A DNA stretch of 31,204 nt from an uncultured Muribaculaceae bacterium (GTDB lineage Bacteria; Bacteroidota; Bacteroidia; Bacteroidales; Muribaculaceae), in the NCBI GenBank assembly GCA_904502025.1, contig CAJGDJ010000023.1:1-31204 (forward strand). Direction: 5' to 3'. A model generated the notes under the pieces. The model was not told the DNA's origin, did no database searches, and saw nothing but the letters and a program-made list of their open reading frames with translations. A program made the translations under genes and the position numbers. The stretch's first letter is position 1. Every line of letters begins with the position of its first letter. Below, in pieces: positions 7,487 to 16,701 of this stretch.

Positions 7487-8079
7487 CAACTAAGAGCATG
7501 CCATACGAGGCATGGAAAGATAACGAATATATTGAATCACTCATAAAAGAGTTGCAAGAAAACGGCACTAACGTAATTGTTGGCTCGCTTGATAAATTGA
7601 TTAACTGGGGTCGTTCAAATTCAATATGGCCACTTACATTTGCAACAAGCTGTTGTGGTATTGAATTTGTGTCGCTTGGTGCTGCACGTTATGATATGGC
7701 TCGCTTTGGTTGGGAAGTGGCTCGTTCGTCTCCCCGTCAAGCCGACTTTATGATGGTTGCCGGAACAATCGTTCATCGCATGGCTCCTGTTATGCGTCGT
7801 TTATATGACCAACTTGCTGAGCCAAAATATGTGATTGCTTGTGGAGGTTGTGCAATCTCAGGTGGACCTTTCCGTAAATCATATCACGTGGTAAAAGGTA
7901 TCGACGAAATTGTGCCTGTAGATGTATATCTGCCAGGCTGTCCTCCTCGCCCCGAAGCAATGATTTATTCAATCATGCAGTTGTCTCGTAAAATGAAGGT
8001 CGAAAAATTCTTTGGTGGAGTGAATCGTCAAGAAAAAATAAAAGATTTTCTTGCTGCTCACCCCGAAGAAACTTTATGA
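7477..8079 (+). CDS. nuoB: NADH-quinone oxidoreductase subunit B (cluster N2 protein)
   Basis: This 200-residue peripheral-arm subunit carries the terminal 4Fe-4S cluster N2. The expected ligands are the adjacent C59-C60 (ATSCCGIEF), C125 (CGGCAISGG) and C155 (YLPGCPPRPE). The conserved quinone-site region RYDMARFGWE and PRQADFMMVAGT is intact. It sits between NuoCD and the membrane arm. The ATG overlaps the nuoA coding end, and a 58-bp gap precedes nuoCD. Confidence 0.97.
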   Translation: MEVTTKSMPYEAWKDNEYIESLIKELQENGTNVIVGSLDKLINWGRSNSIWPLTFATSCCGIEFVSLGAARYDMARFGWEVARSSPRQADFMMVAGTIVHRMAPVMRRLYDQLAEPKYVIACGGCAISGGPFRKSYHVVKGIDEIVPVDVYLPGCPPRPEAMIYSIMQLSRKMKVEKFFGGVNRQEKIKDFLAAHPEETL

Positions 8080-8137
8080 TTGAGTAGAAACTTCGCTAAT
8101 CACAATTTTTAATTCGTAAATAAAGAAAATATCAGAT

Positions 8138-9760
8138 ATGGCAAACATTCAGGAAAAGATAGCCAAACTATTTCCCGAAGCAACATTTGAAGAGGGCGAG
8201 AACCTAATGGTGTGTGTGCCCGATTCTAAATGGCACGCTCTCGCTAAAACATTGAAAGAAGAATTGCATTTCGATTTCCTTGTTACGATTGTGGGTATGG
8301 ATTGGACCGACAAGCTTGGTTGTATCTACTACCTAAAATCAACCGTTGATAATGCAATGATTTCGGTTAAAGTAACTACCGAAGATCGCGAAAACCCAAT
8401 GATTCATAGTGTTCATGATGTGTGGGCTATTGCTACAACATTTGAACGTGAAGTGTATGACTTCTTTGGGATAATATTCATTAACAACCCTGATATGCGT
8501 CGCATGTTCTTGAGTATTGATTGGAAAGGTTATCCATTGCGAAAAGACTATGACGATAATCCGGAGTTGAATCCCGTCCCAAAAGAAAACGAACGTCAAG
8601 AAGATACTACTGTTTCGTATGTTGAAACTGAAGATGGCAAAATCGAAAAGAAAGTTCTCAATGTGTTTGAGCCAAACGATTTTGTAGTAAACATCGGTCC
8701 TCAACACCCAGCTACACACGGTGTGTTGCGTTTCCGCACTGCTGTCGATGGTGAAACAATTAAGAAGATTGATTTCTATTCAGGATACATACATCGTGGT
8801 ATTGAAAAGATATGTGAAGGATTGACTTATCCTCAAACACTTCACTTTATGGACCGAATGGACTATTTCTCAGGTCATCACTATCATCATGCAATGTGTA
8901 TGGTATATGAGGAAGCATTGGGAATTGAGATTTCTCGTCGAGCACAAGTAATTCGTGTGTTGATGGACGAGTTGGCTCGTATAGCTTCTCACTGCTTGTT
9001 CTTGGGAACATTCTGTATGGACCTTGGTGCTACAACAATGTTGTTCTACACGTTGCGTGTGCGTGAACAAATTCTTGACATCATGGAAAAAACATGTGGA
9101 GCTCGCATGACATTCAACTATGGTTGTATTGGTGGTGTGATGCAAGACCTTCATGAAGATTTCGTTAAAGATGTTAAAGAACTACTTGCAGTGTTGCCTA
9201 AAAATATCAAAGAATACAATGAATTGTTCATTGGTAATGTGATAGCCAAAGGTCGTCTTGAAAATGTGGGTACTCTTACTCGTGAAGATGCTATCTCATA
9301 TTCAATTACCGGTCCTTCTGGTCGTGCTTCGGGTTGGGCATGCGATGTTCGCAAAACTAATCCTTATAGCATTTATGGCGAACTCGATTTTGAGGAAGTA
9401 GTTTACACCGAGGGAGATTCAATGGCACGTACAAAATTGCGTATTGCCGAAATGGAACAATCAGCTCGTATTATTGAGCAATTGATTGACAATATTCCAG
9501 AAGGTGAGTATTGCGTTAAAGTTCCTAAAGTGGTGAAATTACCCGAAGGTCGTTGGTTCCAAATGGTTGAAGGTTGTCGTGGTGCATTTGGTGTGTATGT
9601 TGAAAGCACCGGTGGAACTTCTCCATTGCGTTTGAAGCTTGTGCCTCCATGTTTGCCTTTGGCAAATGTTGTTGACCACCTCACTCGTGGAAATAAGATT
9701 GCCGACCTTATTACTATCGGAGGATCGCTTGACTACATCGTTCCCGATATTGACCGATAA
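8138..9760 (+). CDS. nuoCD: Fused NADH-quinone oxidoreductase subunits C and D
   Basis: This 540-residue fusion has an N-terminal NuoC domain (about 1-150: EREVYDFFGIIFINNPDMRRMF, GYPLRKDY) joined through an acidic linker to a NuoD domain (about 178-540: NIGPQHPATHGVLRF, YIHRGIEK, MDRMDYFSGHHYHHA). The C-terminus ends with IADLITIGGSLDYIVPDIDR-like residues, the normal NuoD ending. NuoD forms the quinone-reduction chamber with NuoB; NuoC is its scaffold. The fusion is usual in Bacteroidota and some proteobacteria. In the family C-terminal motif around RLKLVPPCL, the usual R-x-R-x-P-(S/C)-F is slightly altered. nuoE, nuoF and nuoG, which would normally follow, are absent. Confidence 0.96.
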   Translation: MANIQEKIAKLFPEATFEEGENLMVCVPDSKWHALAKTLKEELHFDFLVTIVGMDWTDKLGCIYYLKSTVDNAMISVKVTTEDRENPMIHSVHDVWAIATTFEREVYDFFGIIFINNPDMRRMFLSIDWKGYPLRKDYDDNPELNPVPKENERQEDTTVSYVETEDGKIEKKVLNVFEPNDFVVNIGPQHPATHGVLRFRTAVDGETIKKIDFYSGYIHRGIEKICEGLTYPQTLHFMDRMDYFSGHHYHHAMCMVYEEALGIEISRRAQVIRVLMDELARIASHCLFLGTFCMDLGATTMLFYTLRVREQILDIMEKTCGARMTFNYGCIGGVMQDLHEDFVKDVKELLAVLPKNIKEYNELFIGNVIAKGRLENVGTLTREDAISYSITGPSGRASGWACDVRKTNPYSIYGELDFEEVVYTEGDSMARTKLRIAEMEQSARIIEQLIDNIPEGEYCVKVPKVVKLPEGRWFQMVEGCRGAFGVYVESTGGTSPLRLKLVPPCLPLANVVDHLTRGNKIADLITIGGSLDYIVPDIDR

Positions 9761-9791
9761 AAATTGATTAATATAGAAATTATATAATAAT

Positions 9792-10874
9792 ATGTACGAA
9801 ATAACATTTTCGACTATAACCAATTGGATTGATTGCTTTTTGAATCAGTATATGCCTTCATGGCTTGCTACAACAATAGAGTGTGTTGCTATTGGTGTAG
9901 GTCTCCTATTGGTATATGCCCTTTTGGCATTGTTTTATATCTATTTTGAACGCAAAGTGTGTGCAGCATTTCAATGCCGTTTAGGTCCTAATCGTGTAGG
10001 TCCCATGGGTTTGTTGCAATCATTTGCTGATATGTTTAAGATGCTCATCAAGGAGATTATCACATTGAAACATATTGACCGTTTCTTGTTTGCTCTTGCT
10101 CCTTATTTGGTAATTATGGCATCAATGCTCACTTTCGCATGTTTGCCATGGGGTAACGGATTGCAAATTATTGATTTCAATATCGGTATATTCTTTGTGA
10201 TTGCAGTATCGTCAATAGGTGTACTTGGTATTTTGCTTGCCGGTTGGTCAAGTAATAACAAGTTTACATTAATTGGTGCATTGCGTTCGGGTGCTCAAAT
10301 GGTAAGTTATGAATTATCAATAGGTCTTTCTGTTTTGACAATGGTTGCTTTTGCCGGAACAATGTCAATAACTGAGATTGTTCAAGAGCAAGAAAACCTT
10401 TGGTTTATATTCTCAGGACATATTCCAGCACTCATTGCATTTTTGATTTATATTGTAGCAGGTACTGCTGAAACAAATCGTGGTCCGTTTGACCTTCCTG
10501 AAGCTGAAAGTGAGTTGACAGCAGGTTATCACACTGAATATTCAGGATTGCACTTCGGTTTTTTCTACTTGGCTGAATATCTCAACTTGTTTGTGGTTTC
10601 AGGTATTGCTACATTATTATTCTTTGGAGGCTGGATGCCTTTACATATTCCCGGGTGGGAAGGATTTAATGATGTGATGAACTACATTCCCTCAGTAGTG
10701 TGGTTTGTAGGTAAAGCAATTGCTATTTCATTTATCATTATATGGTTTAAGTGGACATTCCCACGTCTTCGTATTGACCAATTATTGAAACTTGAATGGA
10801 AATATTTATTGCCTATCAACCTTGTGAATTTGGTGTTGATGGTAATTATCATCGTATATAATTTGCACTTTTAA
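9792..10874 (+). CDS. nuoH: NADH-quinone oxidoreductase subunit H
   Basis: This 360-residue polytopic membrane protein has about eight helices. Family hallmarks are FERKVCAAFQCRLGPNRVGPMGLLQ near residues 53-77 (canonical ERKxxAxxQxRxGPNxVGPxGxLQ), ETNRGPFDLPEAESEL (canonical ETNRxPFDLPEAEaELVAG) followed by the YHTEYSG stretch, and FIIIWFKWTFPRLRIDQL. NuoH forms the lining between the quinone cavity and the proton path. It is the last Nuo gene before the ATP synthase block; only 33 bp separate its stop from the atpD ATG. Confidence 0.97.
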   Translation: MYEITFSTITNWIDCFLNQYMPSWLATTIECVAIGVGLLLVYALLALFYIYFERKVCAAFQCRLGPNRVGPMGLLQSFADMFKMLIKEIITLKHIDRFLFALAPYLVIMASMLTFACLPWGNGLQIIDFNIGIFFVIAVSSIGVLGILLAGWSSNNKFTLIGALRSGAQMVSYELSIGLSVLTMVAFAGTMSITEIVQEQENLWFIFSGHIPALIAFLIYIVAGTAETNRGPFDLPEAESELTAGYHTEYSGLHFGFFYLAEYLNLFVVSGIATLLFFGGWMPLHIPGWEGFNDVMNYIPSVVWFVGKAIAISFIIIWFKWTFPRLRIDQLLKLEWKYLLPINLVNLVLMVIIIVYNLHF

Positions 10875-10907
10875 TATTAATTTCATACAAAGATAAATTT
10901 CGTGAAT

Positions 10908-12410
10908 ATGAGCGAAAAATTTGGTAAAATAGCACAGGTTATCGGTCCGGTTGTCGATGTGGCATTTGAGGGAGAGGGTAATGCTATTCCTCCTATTTAC
11001 ACCTCGTTGAAAATCGACCGAGCTGATGGCTCTGAACTCATTCTTGAAGTTGAACAACACATTGGTGAAGACACTGTGCGTTGTGTCGCAATGGATAGTA
11101 CCGATGGTTTGCAACGTGGAATGAAAGTTGTGAATCTCGATCGCCCTATTGCAGTTCCAACCGGAGAACAAGTAAAAGGACGTTTGCTTAATGTTGTTGG
11201 TGAGGCTATTGACCACTTGCCAGAACTCAAGCGTGAGAATGTGCGACCAATTCATCAACCAGCACCTGCATTTGAAGATCTTACTATCGGTACTGAGATT
11301 CTTTATACCGGTATTAAGGTAATTGACCTTCTTGAACCTTATAGTAAAGGTGGTAAGATTGGTTTGTTTGGTGGTGCCGGTGTGGGAAAAACGGTGCTCA
11401 TCATGGAACTTATCAATAACATCGCAAAAGGTCATAACGGTTTCTCTGTATTTACCGGTGTTGGAGAACGTACCCGTGAGGGTAACGACCTCCTCCGTGA
11501 AATGATTGAGAGTGGTGTAATGAAATATGGCGAAAAGTTTGAAAAGGGAATGGAAAAAGGGGAGTGGAACCTTGCTGATGTCGATATGGACAAGGTTAAG
11601 GAATCGCAAGCTACCCTTGTGTTCGGACAAATGAATGAACCTCCCGGTGCACGTCTTCGTGTGGCATTGTCGGGGTTGACAGTTGCCGAGCAATTCCGCG
11701 ATCAAGACGGTGGTGGTAAAGAAATCCTTCTCTTTATCGACAATATTTTCCGTTTCACTCAAGCCGGTTCTGAGGTATCGGCATTGTTGGGTCGTATGCC
11801 TTCGGCTGTGGGTTACCAACCAACACTTGCTTCTGAAATGGGTACATTGCAAGAACGTATTACATCAACAAAAAATGGTTCAATCACATCGGTTCAAGCA
11901 ATTTATGTGCCTGCCGACGACTTGACCGACCCTGCTCCTGCAACTACATTCAACTTCTTGGACGCAACAACCGTATTGAGTCGTAAGATTGCAGAGCTTG
12001 GTATTTATCCTGCAGTTGACCCATTGGAATCAACTTCTCGAATTCTTGACCCAAATATCATTGGAGAAGAACATTATAATACAGCACAAGCGGTTAAACA
12101 ATTGTTGCAAAAATACAATGAGCTTCAAGATATTATTGCAATTCTTGGTGTTGATGAACTCTCAGATGAAGATAAACTCGTTGTTGCTCGAGCTCGTCGT
12201 GCTCAACGATTCCTTTCTCAACCATTTAATGTGGCAGAACAATTTACCGGTCTTCCCGGTGTGATGGTGCCATTGAGTGAAACTATTCGTGGATTCAAGA
12301 TGATTCTCAGTGGAGAAATGGACGAATATCCCGAACAAGCGTTCCTTAATGTGGGAACAATTGATGAAGCAATCGAGAAAGGTAAGAAACTTCTTGCTGA
12401 GGTAAACTAA
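10908..12410 (+). CDS. atpD: F1Fo ATP synthase beta subunit
   Basis: This 500-residue catalytic F1 subunit has the P-loop GGAGVGKT at 155-162 and GERTREGNDL after it. The Walker B region ILLFIDNIFRFTQAGSEVSALLGRMPS and the DELSDEDKLVV segment equivalent to the DELSEED lever loop are intact. I chose the ATG at 10908 (MSEKFGKIAQVIGPVVDV); a GTG lies six bases upstream in frame. It makes or hydrolyses ATP at the alpha/beta interface. It opens the embedded atp block, immediately after nuoH, with no recognisable promoter or terminator in the 33-bp gap. atpD-first order is typical of Bacteroidales atp operons. Confidence 0.98.
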   Translation: MSEKFGKIAQVIGPVVDVAFEGEGNAIPPIYTSLKIDRADGSELILEVEQHIGEDTVRCVAMDSTDGLQRGMKVVNLDRPIAVPTGEQVKGRLLNVVGEAIDHLPELKRENVRPIHQPAPAFEDLTIGTEILYTGIKVIDLLEPYSKGGKIGLFGGAGVGKTVLIMELINNIAKGHNGFSVFTGVGERTREGNDLLREMIESGVMKYGEKFEKGMEKGEWNLADVDMDKVKESQATLVFGQMNEPPGARLRVALSGLTVAEQFRDQDGGGKEILLFIDNIFRFTQAGSEVSALLGRMPSAVGYQPTLASEMGTLQERITSTKNGSITSVQAIYVPADDLTDPAPATTFNFLDATTVLSRKIAELGIYPAVDPLESTSRILDPNIIGEEHYNTAQAVKQLLQKYNELQDIIAILGVDELSDEDKLVVARARRAQRFLSQPFNVAEQFTGLPGVMVPLSETIRGFKMILSGEMDEYPEQAFLNVGTIDEAIEKGKKLLAEVN

Positions 12411-12436
12411 TATAAGATAGCTTAAAATTAGCAATA

Positions 12437-12670
12437 ATGATACTAAAAATTATATCAACCGAAGACGTGCTTTTTGATGGAGAAGTTAATGCCGTAACTC
12501 TTCCCGGTCAAAAAGGCTCTTTTACCGTACTCAATAATCACGCATCAATCGTGTCGTCGCTTGTTGCAGGAAATATTGTGTATGATGAGGCAGGGGTAAA
12601 AAAAACGATTGCCGTAGAAGGAGGGTTGGTTGATGTAGATCGAAATGTGGTATCGGTGTGTATATATTAA
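12437..12670 (+). CDS. atpC: F1Fo ATP synthase epsilon subunit (short form)
   Basis: This 77-residue protein contains only the N-terminal beta-sandwich of epsilon (LFDGEVNAVTLPGQKGSFTVLNNHASIVSSL, then VEGGLVDVDRNVVSV). The C-terminal two-helix hairpin, which inhibits ATP hydrolysis in E. coli, is missing; this short form is usual in Bacteroidota. It links gamma to the c-ring. It lies 26 bp after atpD, and a single base separates its stop from the atpB ATG, so the two are probably coupled. Confidence 0.93.
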   Translation: MILKIISTEDVLFDGEVNAVTLPGQKGSFTVLNNHASIVSSLVAGNIVYDEAGVKKTIAVEGGLVDVDRNVVSVCIY

Positions 12671-12671
12671 C

Positions 12672-13724
12672 ATGAAGAAAGTATTTCTCATATTGACAAT
12701 GTTGATTATGGCATTTATCATGCCATGCGACATCTATGCATCTTCAGAAAGTGGTGATGGCGAATTAGCCATTAAGGAAACAATTTTCCACCACTTGGGC
12801 GACGGTTATGGTTGGGAAGTACCGTTCTCACACCATCATCGCATACCATTGCCTGTAATCGTAAAAGATTATAACGGAGAATGGCATTGCTTTAGTTCTT
12901 CACGAATTACAAATGGAGACACTTATGACGGCTTCTATATATCTCATGGAGAGGAATATAATGGAAAAATAGTGGCTAAAGATGCCTCGGGAAATGTGTA
13001 TCGCCCCACCGATTTGTCAATCACGAAAAATGTGTTTGCATTATTCATTTCAATAGCAGTGGTAATGTTGTGTGTGTTGTCGGTGGCTCGCTGGCATCGT
13101 CGCAATGGTGCTAAAGCTCCTCGAAAAGGATTGGGTGCAATCGAAGCTCTCATTTCGTTTATATATGATGGTGTAATAAAATCTACACTTAAAGATAAAG
13201 CTCATAGATTTGCTCCTTATTTGTTAACTGTGTTCTTCTTTATCTTCGGAATGAACTTGCTTGGGTTGATAGTAATATTCCCCGGTGGAGCTAATCTTAC
13301 AGGTAATATTGCAGTAACGTTAGTGTTGGCTGTATTGACATTTATAATGACCAATTTATATGGAACAAAACATTATTGGAAAGAAATATTCTGGCCCGAT
13401 GTTCCAGTTTGGTTAAAATGTCCACTTCCAATCATGCAAGTAATCGAGGTCTTTGGAATGTTTACCAAGCCGGCTGCATTAACTGTGCGTTTGTTTGCAA
13501 ACATGATGGGCGGACACATGATTGTGATAGTGTTGACAATGCTTATCTTCATATTTGCTCCGATGGGAGCTGCGGTAGCAGGAGCCACCACAGTGGTATC
13601 AGTGTTGTTCTCTATATTTATGTTGCTTATAGATGTGTTAGTGAGTTTTATTCAAGCCTATGTGTTTACGATGTTGTCAACAATTTTCATATCGTTGGCA
13701 CAAGAAGAGCCTCATCATGAGTAA
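12672..13724 (+). CDS. atpB: F1Fo ATP synthase subunit a, with N-terminal extension
   Basis: This 350-residue membrane subunit forms the proton half-channels. The essential arginine is R273 in KPAALTVRLFANMMGGH. Compared with E. coli subunit a (271 residues) it has a long N-terminus. A signal-peptide-like segment (about 1-24, ending near CDIYASSE) is followed by a roughly 100-residue His-rich, presumably periplasmic stretch (HHLGDGYGWEVPFSHHHRIP) before the first channel helix. Extended forms of this kind are known in Bacteroidota. I chose the ATG at 12672, one base after the atpC stop; the longer frame from 12645 overlaps atpC and lacks a sensible N-terminus. A 69-bp A-rich gap precedes atpE. 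Confidence 0.95.
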   Translation: MKKVFLILTMLIMAFIMPCDIYASSESGDGELAIKETIFHHLGDGYGWEVPFSHHHRIPLPVIVKDYNGEWHCFSSSRITNGDTYDGFYISHGEEYNGKIVAKDASGNVYRPTDLSITKNVFALFISIAVVMLCVLSVARWHRRNGAKAPRKGLGAIEALISFIYDGVIKSTLKDKAHRFAPYLLTVFFFIFGMNLLGLIVIFPGGANLTGNIAVTLVLAVLTFIMTNLYGTKHYWKEIFWPDVPVWLKCPLPIMQVIEVFGMFTKPAALTVRLFANMMGGHMIVIVLTMLIFIFAPMGAAVAGATTVVSVLFSIFMLLIDVLVSFIQAYVFTMLSTIFISLAQEEPHHE

Positions 13725-13793
13725 CATCAATAAATGAATATTAAACGAAAAAATAAATAATTAAATAAACAATAACATTAAAAACTTAAGATT
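13725..13793 (+). promoter_or_regulatory. A-rich, G-poor translation-initiation region upstream of atpE
   Basis: The 69-base gap between atpB and atpE is about 60% A with only three G, so it should be essentially unstructured. In E. coli an unstructured enhancer raises atpE translation to supply the many c subunits per complex. The same role here is inference. Confidence 0.4.
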
Positions 13794-14036
13794 ATGTTAG
13801 CAATGATTTTAGCCGCAGAAGGTTTATTACAAGTAGGTGCATGTTTTGGTGCTGCATTGGCAGCTATTGGTGCAGGTCTTGGTATCGGTAAAATTGGTGC
13901 CGCTGCGATGGAAGCTATCGCTCGTCAACCAGAGTCAGCAGGTGATATTCGTAGTAATATGATTGTTATCGCTGCACTTGTTGAAGGTGTTGCTCTTTTC
14001 GCTGTTATCGTCTGCATTCTTGCATTATTTGTGTAA
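13794..14036 (+). CDS. atpE: F1Fo ATP synthase subunit c
   Basis: This 80-residue hairpin protein has two hydrophobic helices: the glycine/alanine-rich first helix (GAALAAIGAGLGIGKIGAAA) and the second (VIAALVEGVALFAVIVCILAL). The polar loop ARQPE (43-47) joins them, and the ion-binding carboxylate is E64. The residue after E64 is Gly, not the Ser/Thr of sodium-binding c-rings, so proton coupling is likely. The normal family length is about 75-90. Confidence 0.96.
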   Translation: MLAMILAAEGLLQVGACFGAALAAIGAGLGIGKIGAAAMEAIARQPESAGDIRSNMIVIAALVEGVALFAVIVCILALFV

Positions 14037-14056
14037 TAACAAGTTAATTCTATAGT

Positions 14057-14554
14057 ATGGAACTATTCACGCCTGAATTTGGCTTGATATTTTGGATGTT
14101 CGTGTCATTTGCCGTGCTCTTCTTTGTGTTGGCGAAGTGGGGTTGGCCGGTGATATTAAAGGGCATTGATCAACGAGCCGAGTTGATTGATAAAGGTGTG
14201 GAATACGCTCAAAATGCTAAAGAGCAACTTGACCACGCCCGTGAAGAGGCTGAAAAATATATAGCAGAAGCTCGTCGTCAACAAGCCGATATGCTACGTG
14301 AAGCTGACAAGATGAAAACTCAAATCATCGAAGATGCTCGCGAAGCAGCTCAAAAAGAGGCTCAGAAAGTGATGGACAACGCTAAACAATCAATAGAGCT
14401 TGCTCGCAAAGAGGCTGAACAAACTTTCCGTGATGAAGTGAGTGCCTTTGCTCTTGACATTGCAGGAAAAGTTGTTAGAACTCAGCTTGCCGAAGATAAA
14501 GCTCAAAAACAGTTGGTAAACACTCTTCTTGACGAAATAGAGAACAAAAATTAA
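14057..14554 (+). CDS. atpF: F1Fo ATP synthase subunit b
   Basis: This 165-residue protein has one N-terminal membrane helix (about 8-27, GLIFWMFVSFAVLFFVLAKWGWP) and then a long charged helix rich in Ala, Glu, Lys and Gln (about 35-160) that forms the peripheral stalk coiled coil. It holds the alpha3beta3 head against subunit a. The gap to atpE is 20 bp and to atpH 8 bp. Confidence 0.95.
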   Translation: MELFTPEFGLIFWMFVSFAVLFFVLAKWGWPVILKGIDQRAELIDKGVEYAQNAKEQLDHAREEAEKYIAEARRQQADMLREADKMKTQIIEDAREAAQKEAQKVMDNAKQSIELARKEAEQTFRDEVSAFALDIAGKVVRTQLAEDKAQKQLVNTLLDEIENKN

Positions 14555-14562
14555 TAAACGCA

Positions 14563-15108
14563 ATGAACGAAGGTCTTATTCCACGCCGATATGCTAAGGC
14601 TCTTTACAAGTATGCACTTGAAAAGGGTCAGGATAAACCTATGTATGAATTGATGCAACAATTATCGAGCACATTTGTGGTAGATAGTAAGCTTCAGGAA
14701 GTTATGAATAACCCATTTATCTCAAGTGAAGATAAAGTGAAGTTGTTAAATATTGCTTCAGGAACCGAAAAATCTCATACATGTTTTGCCGATTTTCTTA
14801 AATTGTTGGTTGAAAATAATCGTTTATCGCTCATACGTTCTATTGCTTTAGCATATCTGACTATATATCGTAAGGCCAATAATATTTATTTGGTAGAAGT
14901 CGTATCGGCAGCACCAATGGATAAAGCTGATCAAACACGACTCCAAAAACTCATTGAGAAGCATCTTAATGGCGGTTCAATGGAATATAGCCAACGAGTA
15001 GATTCTCAACTCATAGGTGGATTTGTTGTGAATATTGATTCAGAACGACTTGATGCATCTGTGCAAAATGAATTGAAACAATTGCGTTTAAATCTTCTTA
15101 GAAAATAA
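14563..15108 (+). CDS. atpH: F1Fo ATP synthase delta subunit
   Basis: This 181-residue F1 stalk protein matches the OSCP/delta family: N-terminal RRYAKALYKYALEKG (8-22), PFISSEDKVKLL, FLKLLVENNRLSLI, and the C-terminal signature SQLIGGFVVNIDSERLDASVQNELKQL. It connects the top of alpha3beta3 to subunit b. It lies 8 bp after atpF and 6 bp before the atpA ATG. Confidence 0.95.
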   Translation: MNEGLIPRRYAKALYKYALEKGQDKPMYELMQQLSSTFVVDSKLQEVMNNPFISSEDKVKLLNIASGTEKSHTCFADFLKLLVENNRLSLIRSIALAYLTIYRKANNIYLVEVVSAAPMDKADQTRLQKLIEKHLNGGSMEYSQRVDSQLIGGFVVNIDSERLDASVQNELKQLRLNLLRK

Positions 15109-15114
15109 TTTGTG

Positions 15115-16686
15115 ATGATTAATCCAAGCGAGATATCTGAAGTATTAAAACAGCAGCTTGAAAACGTAAACTCTAAAGTTTCGTTTGAAGAAGTTGGAAC
15201 AGTCCTTGAGGTTGGCGACGGTGTTGCCCATGTATTTGGACTTGATAATGTGTGTGCCAATGAGCTCGTAGAGTTTGAAAATGGCGTTAAAGGTGTTGCT
15301 CTCAATCTTGAAGAAAGCAATGTGGGGGTTATTTTGCTCAACGATGTAAATAAGGTAACCGAAAACATGACAGTAAAACGCACCGGAAAGATTGCATCTA
15401 TTCCAGTGGGAGAAGGTTTGTTTGGTCGTGTTATTAATGTGTTGGGTGAGCCTATTGATGGACGAGGACCTATTGATGGCAATTTAATAGACCTTCCTCT
15501 TGAACGCAAAGCTCCCGGTGTAATTTTCCGTCAACCGGTAAAACAACCATTGCAAACAGGTATTAAGGCTATTGACTCAATGGTACCCATTGGTCGTGGA
15601 CAACGTGAGCTTATCATTGGCGACCGTCAGATTGGTAAAACAGCTATCGCTATTGATACAATTATTAATCAACGCAAGAGTTTTGAAGAAGGAAACCCCG
15701 TATATTGTATATATGTAGCTATTGGTCAAAAAGCATCGTCAATAGCAGCTACTGTTGATACATTGCGTAAAAATGGTGCATTGGATTACACGGTGGTTGT
15801 TGCAGCATCAGCTTCTGACTCGGCTGCAATGCGTTATTACTCACCATTCGCAGGTGTAGCTATTGGTGAATATATTCGCGATACTGGTCGTGACGCATTG
15901 ATTGTATATGATGATTTGTCAAAACAAGCTGTAGCTTATCGTGAAATTTCATTGATTTTGAAACGCCCATCAGGACGTGAAGCATATCCCGGTGATATTT
16001 TCTATCTCCACTCTCGTTTGCTTGAACGTGCTGCAAAGATTATTGATAATCAAGAGGTGGCTTCAAATATGAACGACCTCCCCGAAGTGCTTAAGCCAAT
16101 GGTGAAAGGTGGTGGTTCGCTCACTGCTCTTCCTGTGATTGAAACACAAGCAGGCGACGTGTCGGCATATATCCCTACAAACGTAATTTCTATTACTGAT
16201 GGACAGATATTCCTTGAAACAGCATTGTTCAACCGAGGAATCCGTCCGGCAATCAATGTGGGTCTTTCTGTGTCGCGTGTTGGTGGTAGTGCTCAAATCA
16301 AGTCAATGAAGAAAGTTGCAGGTACTTTGAAAATCGACCAAGCTCAATTCCGTGAACTTGAATCATTTACCAAATTTGGTGGAGATATCGACCCCGTAAC
16401 AGCTCGTGTAATTGACAAAGGTCGCAAAAATGAACGATTATTGATTCAACCTCAATATCGACCAATGTTGGTAGAAGAAGAGGTTGCAGTGATATATTGT
16501 GGTGTAAAAGGATTGTTACAAAAAGTGCCAATGGAAAAGGTGTCTGAATTTGAAAAACAGTTCATTCAAATGCTGCATGCAAAACATCAAACCGATGTTC
16601 TCGATTTAATTCGTGCGGGTCAACTAACCGACGAAATTGAAGCAAAAATCACAGCGGTGGCTAATGAAATAGCAAGTCGTTATTAA
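15115..16686 (+). CDS. atpA: F1Fo ATP synthase alpha subunit
   Basis: This 523-residue non-catalytic nucleotide-binding F1 subunit has the P-loop GDRQIGKT at 169-176 and the conserved GQRELIIGD before it. The family stretches AYREISLILKRPSGREAYPGD and PAINVGLSVSRVGGSAQ are present, with the arginine finger in VGLSVSRVG. I chose the ATG at 15115; a GTG sits three bases upstream in frame. It pairs with AtpD in the alpha3beta3 head. Confidence 0.97.
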   Translation: MINPSEISEVLKQQLENVNSKVSFEEVGTVLEVGDGVAHVFGLDNVCANELVEFENGVKGVALNLEESNVGVILLNDVNKVTENMTVKRTGKIASIPVGEGLFGRVINVLGEPIDGRGPIDGNLIDLPLERKAPGVIFRQPVKQPLQTGIKAIDSMVPIGRGQRELIIGDRQIGKTAIAIDTIINQRKSFEEGNPVYCIYVAIGQKASSIAATVDTLRKNGALDYTVVVAASASDSAAMRYYSPFAGVAIGEYIRDTGRDALIVYDDLSKQAVAYREISLILKRPSGREAYPGDIFYLHSRLLERAAKIIDNQEVASNMNDLPEVLKPMVKGGGSLTALPVIETQAGDVSAYIPTNVISITDGQIFLETALFNRGIRPAINVGLSVSRVGGSAQIKSMKKVAGTLKIDQAQFRELESFTKFGGDIDPVTARVIDKGRKNERLLIQPQYRPMLVEEEVAVIYCGVKGLLQKVPMEKVSEFEKQFIQMLHAKHQTDVLDLIRAGQLTDEIEAKITAVANEIASRY

Positions 16687-16701
16687 TAAAGACTTTTTTA
16701 G

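Noticed and set aside
10875..10907. Possible promoter before atpD (TAAATTTC)
   Set aside because: It mismatches the -7 consensus at the last base and has no -33 element at proper spacing; the next TTTG is about 28 bp upstream.
10806..11852. Long open frame on the minus strand (348 codons) opposite nuoH/atpD
   Set aside because: It lies antisense to the highly conserved atpD, its translation is Cys/His/Thr/Phe-rich without any domain, and its size is explained by codon bias of the sense gene.
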